DNA of 60,000 nucleotides, taken from Adiantum capillus-veneris (Eukaryota > Streptophyta > Polypodiopsida > Polypodiales > Pteridaceae). The notes under the pieces were generated by a model. The model was given only the letters and a program-made list of their open reading frames with translations, was not told where the DNA came from and made no database searches. Shown in pieces: positions 34,910 through 45,364 of the stretch (the stretch's first letter is position 1; the number at the start of each line of letters is the position of its first letter). The DNA lies in contig CM043953.1 in assembly GCA_014529385.2 (NCBI GenBank), forward strand, positions 111,978,549 to 112,038,548, in the 5' to 3' direction. The position numbers and the translations under genes were made by a program.

Positions 34910-36490
34910 CCTAGGAGAGTCTTGCAATGTTGGAATTGCGGAGAGTCTGGACATGGGATGTATAATTGTCCTTGGCCCCGTGGAGAGCCAGGGAGACCTA
35001 ACTTGAATTACCCAGTGATGAATGCAGGAGAAGGAGCTGGTCAACAACCAAGGCTTCTACAAAGGCCAAATGGACCAAGACCACCTCCACAAGGGGTAGA
35101 AGGAGTTCCGTTGCCAGATCCAAATGTGCATGTGGTAGAGGTGACAAATTCAAATGAGGTTGACATGGAAGCCAATGGCATTAAGCGTGGCCGACGAAAA
35201 GGTAAAGAGAAAGAAGGAGTCACATCACAGAGTGACCATGGACAAGGCAAGAAGGCAAAGGAAACCAAGGAAACCAAGAGGACTCGACGTCGTATCAACC
35301 TCCAAGACTTCCCTCTTGGACATGGTATGGCTCCGTACAACTTGTTGGAAGACATGAGAGGTAAGGGTCCTGATATTTCATGGCCTCAATTTCTTGCATT
35401 ATGTCCACAAGTTAGGAGGGATTTAACAAGAGCAGTTAGCACTAGGAGAAAGGTAAAAGAGAGTGTGCCTGTTGTAAAAATTGCACAAGCTGAAATGAAT
35501 GAGGACATTACACTGGTGCTAGACTGTTACATCAAAGGAAGATTGGTTAGGAAAGGTCTAGTGGATGGGGGTGCACAAATTTGCATCATGACAGAGGGAC
35601 TCATGCAAAGACTAGGCATGCACATCCATGAGACACCTGAAATCAAAGTGAAAATGGCAAACAATAGCAAGGCTAGGTGCGTAGGAATTTGTAAAAATGT
35701 TTTTGTGGAGGCCTTTGGCATTAAGAAGGCAGTGGATTTTTATGTTATGTCGACCAAGGGAAGTGGTTATCCATTTATCCTAGGAAGACCATGGCTAATG
35801 AAAATGCGAGCTTTGCAGGATTGGGAGAGTGGGAAATTAATTTGCAGGAATGACAATCATAAGAAGGTTGTCTTTGACATGAAGGAGCAACGCCAAGAGG
35901 AGCTCCATGAAGAATCATCTCAAAGTGAGACGGAAGAAGGTTGGACCGATAGCACTTCAGAAGAAGAAAGTAGCAGTAGCATTATTGAAGAGGAGTCTTC
36001 CATCGAAGTCATGGGGGTAAGGTTTAAGCCAAGCAACCAAGAGACCTCTTGTCAAGGCTTGGAGGAGGTAGGTCCTCAAGAGAACGAAGGTGTTCAAGAT
36101 GAAGGGATGCTGGAAGGTATGCTATCAACAACACTTACAAAGGATGAAAGAGAGGAGTTCAAATGTGTGCTAAGGAAGTTTCCTAGGCTTTTCGCTAAAG
36201 ACTACACCGACGTGCGTGGGGTAGATGTTGTTCAACACAAGATTGAGTTAAAGCCTGAGGCCACACCTAAAGCTCAGAAGCTACGAAGGCTAGGAGTTAT
36301 AAAGGAGCAGGCTCTACTCAAGGAGGTAAGAAAGCTTCTAGCAGCAGGTTTCATTTATCCAGTGGAGAATTCAGAGTGGGTCTCTCCTGTTGTTGTCACT
36401 CCTAAGAAAAACGGAAAGTGGAGGGTGTGTGTGGATTACCGTCCACTCAATGAGGCAACAAAAAGAGATCACTTTCCCCTCCCATTTTAG
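34910..36490 (+). pseudogene. pol: Element B nucleocapsid, protease and RT N-terminal half
   Basis: It begins with a CCHC zinc knuckle (CWNCGESGHGMYNC, 34928-34969), then a Pro-rich and basic linker. The aspartic protease (about 35510-35815) has VDGGAQICIM, where the family has D-(S/T)-G, and FILGRPWL. An acidic Glu/Ser stretch (35900-36020) follows. RT starts at about 36130 (VVQHKIELKPEA, WVSPVVVTPKKNGKWRVCVD, FPLPF). The TAG at 36488 replaces what is probably a Gln codon (CAG) in FPLPFxDEIL. The frame is the same as in gag. Confidence 0.9.
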
Positions 36491-37459
36491 GATGAGATAC
36501 TAAATGAGGTAGCTGGTCATGAGAAGTACACTGTGTGTGATGGCTACTCAGGCTACTTTCAAATAGGTATCGCATTGGAAGATCAATTGAAAACAACCTT
36601 TATCACTCCTTGGGGTTGTTATGCTTTTAGAGTCATGCCATTTGGTCTGACAAATGCTCTTGCAACGTTCCAACGTTTCATGAACATGGTGTTTTAAGCA
36701 TTCTTTGGAAAGTCAATTAGGGTGTTCATTGATGATTTTTGCATTTATAGCTCAAAATCATTGCATCTACAAAGGGTAGAAGAAGGTTTAAAGAAGCTCT
36801 ACGACATGGGAGGTCAACTCAACCCCGACAAGTGCCACATAGGTGAGGATGAAGTGATCTTGCTCGGTCACAAGGTTTCCTATAAAGGCATTGAGGTGGA
36901 TCCTTCAAAAGCAAAGGCTCTTATTGAGCTCCCATCACCGAAGAGTCTTAAGGAGGTTATCTCTTTCATTCAGAAGGTGAAGTATATGTCACGCTTCATT
37001 CACTTAGCCTCGGAGTTGCTTCATCCTTTGCAAAAGTTGACACAACAAGTAGAATTTGCATGGTCTGATGAGCTTGAAGAGTATTTTTGTAACATTAAAG
37101 TCATTTTGTCAGAGCTACCAACACTCATGCCTCCTTGTTGGGAGTACACATTCTTTGTTAGCTCTAGTGTTGGAAGGGAAACAATTGGTGCTGTGTTGCT
37201 ACAACAAGATCCCCACAGTACAAGGATGTGACCCATCTACTTTGCTAGTAGGGTCATGAATGCTTTGGAGAGAGACTACACAGAAGCAGAACTCATGATG
37301 CTTTCTCTCATGTTTGCGGTGAGAAAGTTTAGATCCTACCTTCTACCAAAACCTTTTGTAATTCTCACTGCAGAAAATTTGTTCCCTTGGGTGTCATCTC
37401 AAATGAATCTTAGTACTAGGATCTCAAAGTGGATTATGGAGTTGCAAGAGTTCCAGTAA
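36491..37459 (+). pseudogene. pol: Element B RT palm and degenerate first RNase H
   Basis: RT palm: VCDGYSGYFQI carries the first catalytic Asp and VFIDDFCIYS (Asp-Asp at 36731-36736) the other two, so the RT active site is intact. The following RNase H-like connection (about 37130-37450) reads FFVSSSVGRETIGAVLLQQ and ILTAENLFPW. The family's DAS and TDH catalytic aspartates are replaced by Ser and Ala, and the same changes occur in element C. Stops interrupt at 36695 (TAA), 37229 (TGA) and 37457 (TAA). Element C has CGA at the 37229 site and TAC at the 37457 site. Confidence 0.9.
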
Positions 37460-38524
37460 TCTTTCAAGGTAGAAGATAGTGTGCGTGCACAATTGGTAGG
37501 GATTCTCACTTATAGGGTACATGAGAAGGAAATTAAGGTGCCTCAAGTAAAGACCCTACCATTGCCACCACCAAAAAGTATTCCCAATGCTTTTACCTTG
37601 TTCTTTGATGGAGCTTTTCGACGAGCCACAGGGAAAGCAGGGGGAGGGCTAGTGTTGCTCAACCCAAGTGGAGAGGTGGTCATGAAAGAGAAGGTCAATC
37701 TACCAGGTTCAACTAGCAACAATGAAGCAGAATACGACACACTACTTCATGGTTTGAAGATGTGCATTGGCCAAGGGATAAAACGTCTCATGGTAAAGGG
37801 AGATGCACTTCTCATTGTTAAACAGATTTTAGGCATTTGGGCATGCAAGAATGAAAGCTTAAGAACAAAAGTTCATGCCATTCGTAAGATGTTTAATCAG
37901 TTTGAAGAAGTGCAACTATATCATATTCCGAGGAAACAAAATGAAGATGCCGATTTACTTGCACAACAAGCAGTTACATGTGTTGAGAGAGAAGTGCAGG
38001 TCATCATGGTGGCAACAGCTGTCAAGCAACCGAGATACCAGGGATTGGAGTCATTGGCTCCCATTATTGGCTACATTTTGGAGGGTGAGTTTCCACAGGA
38101 CTTCACGAAGGCTCAGAAGAGGAGACTTATGAAGAAGGCAAGTTTCTATCTCTTCCTAGAAGGCTCCCTCTATCAAAGAGGGAAAGATCAAGTGTGTAGA
38201 AGAGTACCAACTATCGAGGAAATTCCAGCCATTCTAAAAGGTTTGCATGAAGAGGCATGTGGTGGTCATTTTTCCCAAGAATCAACTGTGAAGAAGATTT
38301 TGCTTGCGGGGTATGTTTGGCCAAGCTTGCATGTGGATGTTCAACATTGGTGTAAAAGCTGTCACAATTGTCAGATAAATGGAAATAGAAGGTTGGTGCA
38401 TGGCCCGAGGCAAATAGTGCTTGCAAATGGACCCTTTGAAAAGTGGGGCATTGATGCTATGGGTCCTCTGCCTAGGACAAAAAATGGTAAACTCTACATT
38501 CTAGTGGCTAGACTATATGACTAG
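37460..38524 (+). pseudogene. pol: Element B archaeal-type RNase H and integrase N-terminal half
   Basis: The second RNase H (about 37595-37970) has FFDGAFRRATGKAGGGLVL, NNEAEYDTLLHGL, VKGDALLIVKQI and NEDADLLAQQA, so D, E, D and D are all present. An extra RNase H next to a degenerate first one is the hallmark of Tat-lineage Ty3/gypsy elements. Integrase follows with an H-H-C-C finger (HEEACGGHF ... CKSCHNC, about 38246-38375) and WGIDAMGPL carrying the first core Asp. A 2-bp deletion near 38507 breaks the frame. Element C keeps the longer form (LVDVDYMTRWV) at this point. Confidence 0.92.
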
Positions 38525-39467
38525 GTGGGTGGAAGCTCAAAGTGTGGCAAGAGTGAATGAGAGGACAGTTAGCAAGTTTGTGTACACTCACATTTGTTGC
38601 AGATTTGGCACACCTTTGGAGATTGTTTCTGATAATGGTCCAGGGTTTAGGAAGGGCTTGCTCACAGAAGTTTGTGAAGAGCTTCACATTCTACATCGTC
38701 ATAACACACCATACTACCCACAGTCAAATGGTTTGGTGGAGAAGGCTAATGGTGTCATTGCAGGAATCATTAGAAAGATGGTGCAAAACAAGACAAAATT
38801 ATGGGATGACTTCTTGGATGGTGCCTTGTGGGCATATCGAACCACATATAGGGAAGCCACGGAGTTCACACCATTTCACTTGGTCTATGGTCAAGAGGCT
38901 TTGCAGCCTATCGAGCTCAACATTCCAACAATGCGACTTCATGGCAAAGGAGCACAAGATGATCAAGAGGTATGCATGGATCGACTTCTTACGTTAGTGG
39001 AGCTTAAGTGGAAAAGAGAAGCAGCATACGAGTGCTACAAGAGGAAAGCCACACAAGCGAAAGAAACGCACGAGAAGAAACTGAAGGACAAAGGCATCAA
39101 GGAAGGAGAGCTTGTGCTAAGGTATGACAGTCGACTTGACAATCGTTTTGATGCCAAGTTTGAAACTAGATGGCAAGGGCCATACATAGTAAGCAAGGCT
39201 TTCAATTCTAGTTACTATCAGCTCATGGACTTGAATGGTAAAGAGCACTCCAGGAAGGTAAACGGGTATCGCTTGAAGCCCTATTTGAGTCGCCTTCTAC
39301 CAAAGGATCTACCAAAGATCTGTCCAAAGGCCGGTGTCTCATGTAAGTATTGTTACATGAAGCATGAGTGTAACTCCAGCCAAAATTCTGAGTGGCCAAA
39401 CAATGAAGATCTCGTCAAGGACTCTGAAGCACTCTCTTTGGAAAAGATGCTCTATGATGGTACATGA
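38510..39467 (+). pseudogene. pol: Element B integrase core and C-terminus
   Basis: It continues after the frameshift as TRWVEAQSVARVNERTVSKF. The second and third core acids are present in IVSDNGPGF and YYPQSNGLVEKANGVI. The C-terminal DNA-binding region reads RWQGPYIVSKAFNSSYYQL and LNGKEHSRKVNGYRLKPYLS. There is no chromodomain, which agrees with Tat rather than chromovirus affiliation. The last residues, to the TGA at 39465, carry a cysteine/histidine run (GVSCKYCYMKHEC) also seen in element C. Confidence 0.92.
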
Positions 39468-39481
39468 ATATACCATCATCC

Positions 39482-39496
39482 TGGGGGGAGGGCTAA
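39482..39496 (+). other. Polypurine tract of element B
   Basis: TGGGGGGAGGGCTAA directly precedes the 3' LTR start TGATAG. The reverse complement, ttagccctccccca, marks the same site in element C at 57277-57290. Confidence 0.88.
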
Positions 39497-41106
39497 TGAT
39501 AGTCGTTTTTCGGCTCTCCATAATTGCCATACTAGATTACTCCACCCTACCAAATTCGCCCAAACGCTATGGCTATCCCTACCATTTCACTGTACATAGG
39601 CGTGTGTGAGTTAGGGGGCTTTTCCCATATCTTCTTAAAAACCCTCAGCTAGCTAGTCACTGGGCTAGTTGAGCCAAAAAAAAAAAAAAAAAAAAAAAAA
39701 AAAAGCATATTATGGTCTCTTTTTGTGTATATATGGCCTAAATATAGGGATTTTTTATAATTATTTTGGTATTTTATTTAAATATTCTACTTAGGTGTGT
39801 GCTTTATTAAACCTATGTACACCTTCTTTCATTCTCTCACACCATAATTATATTTTTTGCCAATATTGTACATACTCTAACCTCATATTTTTCCTTTATA
39901 CAAATCACTCCCACATTTTCACCCTCACCCTCGTGAAAACAAAAAATTGATTTCTACTCATTGGTTACTTTTATTATATTATTTACTTGCATACCTTTTC
40001 CTCTTTCACCCAAAATAATTCAAGGAGGGACCATATCATATGATTCCAATATCTTTCCATATCCATAACTCCTCCATATTTTTATTATTATTTTTACTCA
40101 TTATTCTAACACCATGTGCTCATTGAGCTAAAGTCCATGAATAGTCCATACACTAGTCCCACCATGTATATATTTCTTTATTCACCAATAATCCTCCTCC
40201 ATGCATGGGTCAAGGGCAACTTGGATGCTTTGTATTATAATATGACAAAGGAGGGGCTCACTCTTGGATGCATTGTAAAAATTCAACAAAGGAGGGGGCC
40301 ACTAAAAGACTTTTGCAGGCATAAAAAACAGGCTTTTTGGTGAGAATTTTGGCACCTATCTCCACTCCGAATTTGGAGCGGTGGTCAAAAGAGAAAATGT
40401 AGCCCACACTCTGAATAATCACCTCAAACTTTTTCATGATTTTTGGAGCTACCAGCGGTGAGCTATGATTTTTTGAGTGGACCCCAGTCTACCCAATTTT
40501 CTCACAAGTAGCCTATAGTCTTCTCTCACCTCTTTCCACACTTCTACACACACACACACACACACATTCCTATCAATCCCTCACTCAAACCTGCACCTTC
40601 AATGGTTTCTCTCACCTTCTTCACCATTAACCTCCCCTCTTACTTCCATAGCTCTCATATGAGCTCTCCATGTACTTACACCCTCTCCATGTCTCTCTCT
40701 ATTGCTTCTATGTTACAATTTCATTTACCTCTCCTAAAAATATCTAAAATTCAGCATCTTAACCATGATAACTTCTGCAAATTGAGGATTTTTCATCAAC
40801 AAATCCTCTTTTCATCGTGGTGGTCAATCGTGGTGGCGGCGTAAAGAAGCGAAGAAGAAGAAGAAGACCAGCGGTCATTTTTTCCACAATCTACACAAGG
40901 GTGAGTTCAAGCTTCTTCAAAGCTTCACCATCTCAATGATTCTCTTTTAATTCACCCCTCTTCCTTCATCAAATCCACCCCATTCTACCCATTGTAAATA
41001 TATCATTACCTTTCTAGTGATTACTAACACTAACCACTAACATACTAACACAAAATAGCATTGACCTAACCATAAAAGACACCTCACCTCAAGACATGTA
41101 CAAAGT

Positions 41107-41153
<47 letters not shown>

Positions 41154-42169
41154 TGCTTACTTTCACCTTATCTACCATCAATAATGCTCTCTTTTGAGCC
41201 CACACCCATGACTCAAGCAGACAAAGAAGGCCCGCAATGTTTTGATATTCAAAAAAATCATAATCCTGATTTGTTAGCTTGTAAATTAGGATTTCTAATA
41301 ATCTTAATGAGGGGTCTCCAACCTATAAATAGGCCCCTCTCCTTCTTGTAAAACAACCTCCAACATCTCACATAGCCCCCAACACTCTATGCGTGAGGAG
41401 AGACTTAGGTGTAGCAACCAATTGTGAGCTTCACTCTTGGTGTGAGAGAAGCCTTCAAGCTACACATTGCAAGTGAGAGAGTGTGAGTTCCACAAATCTC
41501 AAAACCACTATTGTACATGCTCCTTCATCATCAATAAATTGAGGTTTGGTGCATCAAAGGCGTGATTCGACGTTCAAATCTTCGTCCTTCCATTTGTGCA
41601 ATACGGTTTGGTGAATTCAAGGTGACTTGTGTATTTTGAGTTTTTATCGGTTGATCTTGATTTTAGAAAGTGTTTTAGTGTGTTTTTCATTGCCAGTTTT
41701 GTGCCCATTGTAAGAGGGTATTGTGGTGAGAGGTCTCCCACACCCTAAGACAGTGTGTGTGTGTTTTGGCAATGAGTAGCAATCACTAAGCATTGAGTGA
41801 GTTTTGTACAAGTTCTACGATAGCATCATAATGAACCATCTCCATTTGCAAGTCACAAATAAGGTATCACGCAAGATCCTTTCCTCTCTCTCTTCCCTTT
41901 GCTCTAGCTCTCTCTGGTCCATTTCATGTGTGTCTCGGTGTGAGGTTGCTTGTGTGTGTTGTGTGGTACATCTTCTTGGTTGTGCCAAAATCTCTCTTGC
42001 GTCCTAGTTCGCATACCATAACTAGGTGGTGCCCCTATCTTGTTTGGGTTTGGCTGTGGGTTTGTTGTTGTGTTGTGCTTGTGGTTGCCCCAGCCCCAAT
42101 TGAGCAGCACGGGAGCCTTGAGGGGTGTTTAGAGGTCACCTCTCTTGTTGCCCACCCCGGACCGCCTCA
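39497..42169 (+). repeat. 3' LTR of element B
   Basis: TGATAGTC...CGCCTCA, 2,673 bp, almost identical to 30899-33577. Differences are about 20 substitutions, a poly-A stretch near 39680, a 20-base loss near 39720 and a longer CT run at about 41108-41151. Confidence 0.95.
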
Positions 42170-42218
42170 ACGTCAAGGGGAAGCTGTGGGACAAGTCTGG
42201 GGTCAAACAGGCCAAAAA

Positions 42219-42240
42219 GACATCCTACGCATAGGATGTC
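42219..42240. repeat. 22-bp palindrome, copy 3
   Basis: It matches the repeated palindrome except for ACGCAT in place of ACGCGT at the centre. Confidence 0.93.
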
Positions 42241-42343
42241 TTCTTTGTGATTTTGGACTCTAAACAAAATTCTGAGCATACCATAGTGATCAGCACCTTA
42301 AGGAGAGTGTGTGGTTCAAGTTTGGGTTCATTCTGAGCAAAAA

Positions 42344-42365
42344 GACATCCTACGCGTAGGATGTC
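42344..42365. repeat. 22-bp perfect palindrome, copy 4
   Basis: Identical to the palindrome at 30211 and preceded by GAGCAAAAA. Confidence 0.95.
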
Positions 42366-42627
42366 TACTGCATAATTCTGAAACCAAAATTCTACTGTGA
42401 CCATACCATGCTGTCATATAGCCTTAGGCAAGCCTCCTAGGCAAATTTAGTCCAATTGGGAGTTGATTTGACTTGGGAATTCATCAGAACAGACATCAGG
42501 CTTTTGAAACAGATTCTTGATCATTTGATCAACCTATATGTGTCAGAATCAAAAAGTAAAAATAGCTGTGAGTTTAGCACATCACGGGGAAGCTACAGTG
42601 CAAGTTTGAGCTAAAACAGAGCAAAAA

Positions 42628-42649
42628 GACATCCTACGCGTAGGATGTC
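42628..42649. repeat. 22-bp perfect palindrome, copy 5
   Basis: Identical to the palindrome at 30211 and preceded by GAGCAAAAA. Confidence 0.95.
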
Positions 42650-43598
42650 TCCAGCTTGATTTAGGACTCCAAACCAACCTATGTGCTTAGCACACCACTG
42701 TGATCAACACATCAAGGAGAAGCTGGGGTGAAAATTTCAAGTCATTCTGAGCAAAAAGACATCCTACTCGTTGTCGTGCTGTGACACGTACATAGTGGGA
42801 ACGCATGCTACAAGATCTATCTTGTATTTTTTTTAGATACATAATTATATTTCCTATAGTGTATATATGCATATTTAAGTATAATAATAAGCCTTCTATC
42901 TCATCCTATTATTTTTCTCAAGGGTAACATATCCTTACTTTACCATCAGAAAATACTATGGGAAAAGCATCAATAGCTCCACCTCTTTAACTTGGGGCAA
43001 AAAGCATTGATTCTTTATTTTTACTATTTCATTATCATCTCACACCCTAGCTAGATCCTATATCTAGGGTAAACTCCAATATATATATATATTCTATGTA
43101 TTTTTTATACTTTTCTTATATTTCTTTTTAAATAGCTACTAGGAGAGAATCAAATCCTAGTGGGACACTAGGTGGCATGATTTCAAAGATACACTTATTT
43201 TAATGCATTATTGCAAGCATCATTACAAAATTTTGTCAAGGAGCAATGTCATGCTTTCATATGGCATGAGGTGTCCTTTGGAATTAAATGAAAGTTTAGG
43301 CTAAGGAGACCACATGAAGACTTTTGCTGCCATAAATGGACCCTATTTTGATGAATTTTTTACACAAGGTTCCAATCTGAATTGGAAAACAATTTTAAAA
43401 TGAAAATCGTAGCTAATGAGCTGAAGTTTTTGCGCATATTTTTACTTTTATATTTGGAGCCACGGTTGAGGAGATATGATCAAAATACTGGACCTCAGTT
43501 TGCCCACATCATGCAGGGGCAGCTCATTTCCAACTTTTCCAATTCCTGTTCACACTGGCTCCTCTCTTCTTGTGTAAACCCTTGGGGGTTTCCTTCAC

Positions 43599-43608
43599 CT
43601 ATAAAAGG
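43599..43608 (+). promoter_or_regulatory. TATA box of element D
   Basis: CTATAAAAGG in a CACCTATAAAAGGGGACC context parallels CTATAAATAG of LTR B. Confidence 0.7.
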
Positions 43609-43943
43609 GGACCTCTTCTTCCTTGGAAGGGACTCAAGCATTCAAGCCATTGATGAGAGGAATTCTCGAGGGAGTGAGTAGTAATGCCTAATTGTACTTA
43701 GCCATTAACATAAGCCCAAGCCTACACTTTCTCCTAGAGGGAGACTAGCCATTCTTGCAACAAGCTAACCTTGGAAGATCAACTCTAATCAAAGAAGGTC
43801 TTGCACTTGGTGTATCAATCAAAGTGGAATTATCCACTCTTCTTTTCTCTCCCATTAATAATGGTGCCGAAGGGTTTCAAGTAAGATGTGTTCTACATTG
43901 ATGTTTTCTTGATTTCTTGTTGTTTTCATTTTCATCTTTAATC

Positions 43944-43948
<5 letters not shown>

Positions 43949-43985
<37 letters not shown>
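43949..43985. repeat. (TA)n microsatellite
   Basis: About 37 bases of TA repeat between the TATA box and the small ORFs of element D. Confidence 0.95.
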
Positions 43986-43989
<4 letters not shown>

Positions 43990-44177
43990 CTAATCTCATC
44001 TCCTTAACCAAACCTATCTCTCTCATTCTTAGTAATTCATCCTCTCTAGGTTCTCTTGTTACAGGTACATCTCTCCCCGCAGTATCCTTATTGCCTACGG
44101 GCAAGAATAGGGCTTGGGAGGGAAACTTCTCATCTCTTCACTTCTCTCATATCTACATTTCTCACATACTATCCTAG

Positions 44178-44395
44178 ATGAATAACCCACATGATGATCA
44201 TTTCTATCGCTTTCACTCTGTACGATCTATTAGAATTAACGTATGGATTAGCCGTAAAATACACTTTCAACAACGTATAGTGTTTCTCTTCGGCCCTGAA
44301 GGCTCAATGAAATACTTCTATCATCGGATCCCATCATACTACCTCTCATAGACTATAATTTTTCTTTTGATGTAAGCGTATTTATCTTGCTATGA
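44178..44395 (+). pseudogene. Element D small ORF (HFQQ type), frameshifted
   Basis: It starts MNNPHDDHFYRFHSVRSIRI and carries ISRKIHFQQRIVFLFGP, matching element B sORF 2 (33890-34108). The annotated frame ends at TAG 44349. In another frame the homology continues as ILPLIDYNFSFDVSVFILL to a TGA at 44393-44395, so one frameshift lies near 44310-44335. Its stop overlaps the start of the next ORF as ATGA. Function unknown. Confidence 0.5.
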
Positions 44396-44592
44396 ACCAA
44401 GAGGATTTGTACACACAATTAATCCCAATCACTAGACAAAATATATATATTATGGTAAGCACAAAACTACAATTCCAAAGAACAATTCGTAGCCTGTTTG
44501 GTGAGCCAAGATTGAATGCCATTAACCCTTTCATATTACCCATGATACGATATGACCATAGCCTTGATGTTTTCATCTTCGTATTGTTTTGA
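44392..44592 (+). CDS. Element D small ORF (NLY type), intact
   Basis: A 66-codon frame from MNQEDLYTQLIPITRQ through VSTKLQFQRTIRSLFGEPRL and NPFILPMIRYD to SLDVFIFVLF and a TGA. It aligns end to end with sORF 1 of element B (33656-33868). Preservation of an open frame in a diverged element, with substitutions often conservative (VYIF/VFIF, PLIRYD/PMIRYD), suggests past selection on the peptide. There is no known domain. The ATGA overlap with the upstream frame suggests coupled or re-initiated translation. Confidence 0.55.
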   Translation: MNQEDLYTQLIPITRQNIYIMVSTKLQFQRTIRSLFGEPRLNAINPFILPMIRYDHSLDVFIFVLF

Positions 44593-44793
44593 CATTCTCT
44601 TTTGCGTTCTTTCTTTGTGTGTGTGAGTGCAAGAGAGAAAGAGTGAGTCTTCTTTGATTGCACTTCTTTCCAAACCCTATTCTTCATGGCATCTATGGTT
44701 TAACTCCTTCATATAGTTTTTGTTGAGTTCTCTCACAAACTCTCACAGCCATAAGCCCGGTGCTTTCCTGGCAAGACCGCAAATTTCTCGACA

Positions 44794-45364
44794 GCGTAGG
44801 ATGTCTCAAGGCCATTTTTTACATCCAAATTAAAATCTGAGCATACCATTGTGTTGCTGGACTTAAGGGGAGTCTATGAACCAAATTTTGTTAAATTATG
44901 AGCATATAGACATCCTACGCGTAGGATGTCTCTAGGCCAGTTTTAGGGTCCAACTGTACTTTTGACCATACAGAAGTGTTCACAGTGTCACAGAGATCAC
45001 AAATCTTCTTTTAAAATTGAAATTGGAAACTGCATTTCACTGTTTTGGACATAACTTTCACAAACGGTATCGGATCGGAAAAGTTTTTATTTCAAAACGT
45101 AGCCTGAGAGGAGCTCTACAGATCTTAGAGAAAAACTTGAACTAAATGCTGATGGCAACCATTTAGGTCAACTTTGAAAAAAACATCGTTTGAGGCCTCA
45201 AAATTCATGCGGAAGTCAGGGGTGTCTAAAAGCAACAATTTGCGAGAATTGTGACGAAACGGTTGCGGTTTTGGACATAGTTTCTACTTTTCCCTAACCA
45301 AAGCACTTGAACACAATGGACTAAGTCTACTTGAACCAAGTAAAAGCTCTTAAGTCTAGAAATC
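44794..45364 (+). other. Leader of element A, right part
   Basis: It holds the right half of the D-interrupted palindrome (44794-44805) and a perfect palindrome at 44909-44930, then untranslated sequence up to the gag ATG. With the other parts, the leader of A would be about 2.4 kb without the nested elements. Confidence 0.7.
44909..44930. repeat. 22-bp perfect palindrome, copy 8
   Basis: Identical to the palindrome at 30211. It is the last copy before gag of element A. Confidence 0.95.

Larger units (their letters stand above)
30899..42169 (+). mobile_element. Element B: Tat-type Ty3/gypsy retrotransposon nested in element A
   Basis: Near-identical LTRs of 2.68 kb (30899-33577 and 39497-42169), a primer site at 33582, two small leader ORFs, a single-frame gag-pol (34193-39467) with two RNase H regions and integrase, and a polypurine tract at 39482. 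ACGT at 30895-30898 and 42170-42173 is the target duplication, and the flanks rejoin smoothly into element A leader sequence. I count about 20 substitutions between LTRs plus microsatellite indels, so insertion was recent. Five premature stops and one frameshift inactivate the coding region. Confidence 0.95.
42170..42771 (+). other. Leader of element A, middle part: degenerate tandem units with palindromes
   Basis: Repeating units carry phrases like ACATCAAGGGGAAGCTG(T/G)GG and GAGCAAAAA before the palindrome. Palindromes lie at 42219-42240 (one change), 42344-42365 (perfect), 42628-42649 (perfect) and the left half of another at 42758-42771, interrupted by element D. There is no protein-coding signal. 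Confidence 0.75.
42772..44793 (+). mobile_element. Element D: 2.0-kb solo-LTR-like insertion carrying two small ORFs
   Basis: It begins TGTCGTGC and ends CTCGACA (TG...CA with 5-bp inverted ends TGTCG/CGACA). It sits exactly inside a copy of the leader palindrome: GACATCCTAC-TCGT on the left and GCGTAGGATGTC on the right. This implies a GCGT target duplication with one later change. A TATA box (43599) and U3 text near 43300-43510 (ACTTTTGC-GCCATAAA, TGGACC-CAGT-TGCCCAC) are diverged relatives of the B LTR. No second LTR, primer site or pol is present. It is most likely a solo LTR of a Tat-like family in which the sORFs lie in R/U5. Confidence 0.72.

Noticed and set aside
34841-35355. Minus-strand frames overlapping element B gag-pol
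   Set aside because: They are antisense shadows of a clear zinc knuckle and protease coding frame.
30895-42173. A 5-bp target duplication for element B (GACGT)
   Set aside because: The right flank reads ACGTC, so only ACGT is duplicated; the rejoined flank GACGTCAAGG fits the element A leader.
30211-44930. CRISPR-like array from repeated palindromes
   Set aside because: Spacing is irregular, the intervening sequence is itself a diverged tandem repeat, and the context is a plant LTR retroelement leader.
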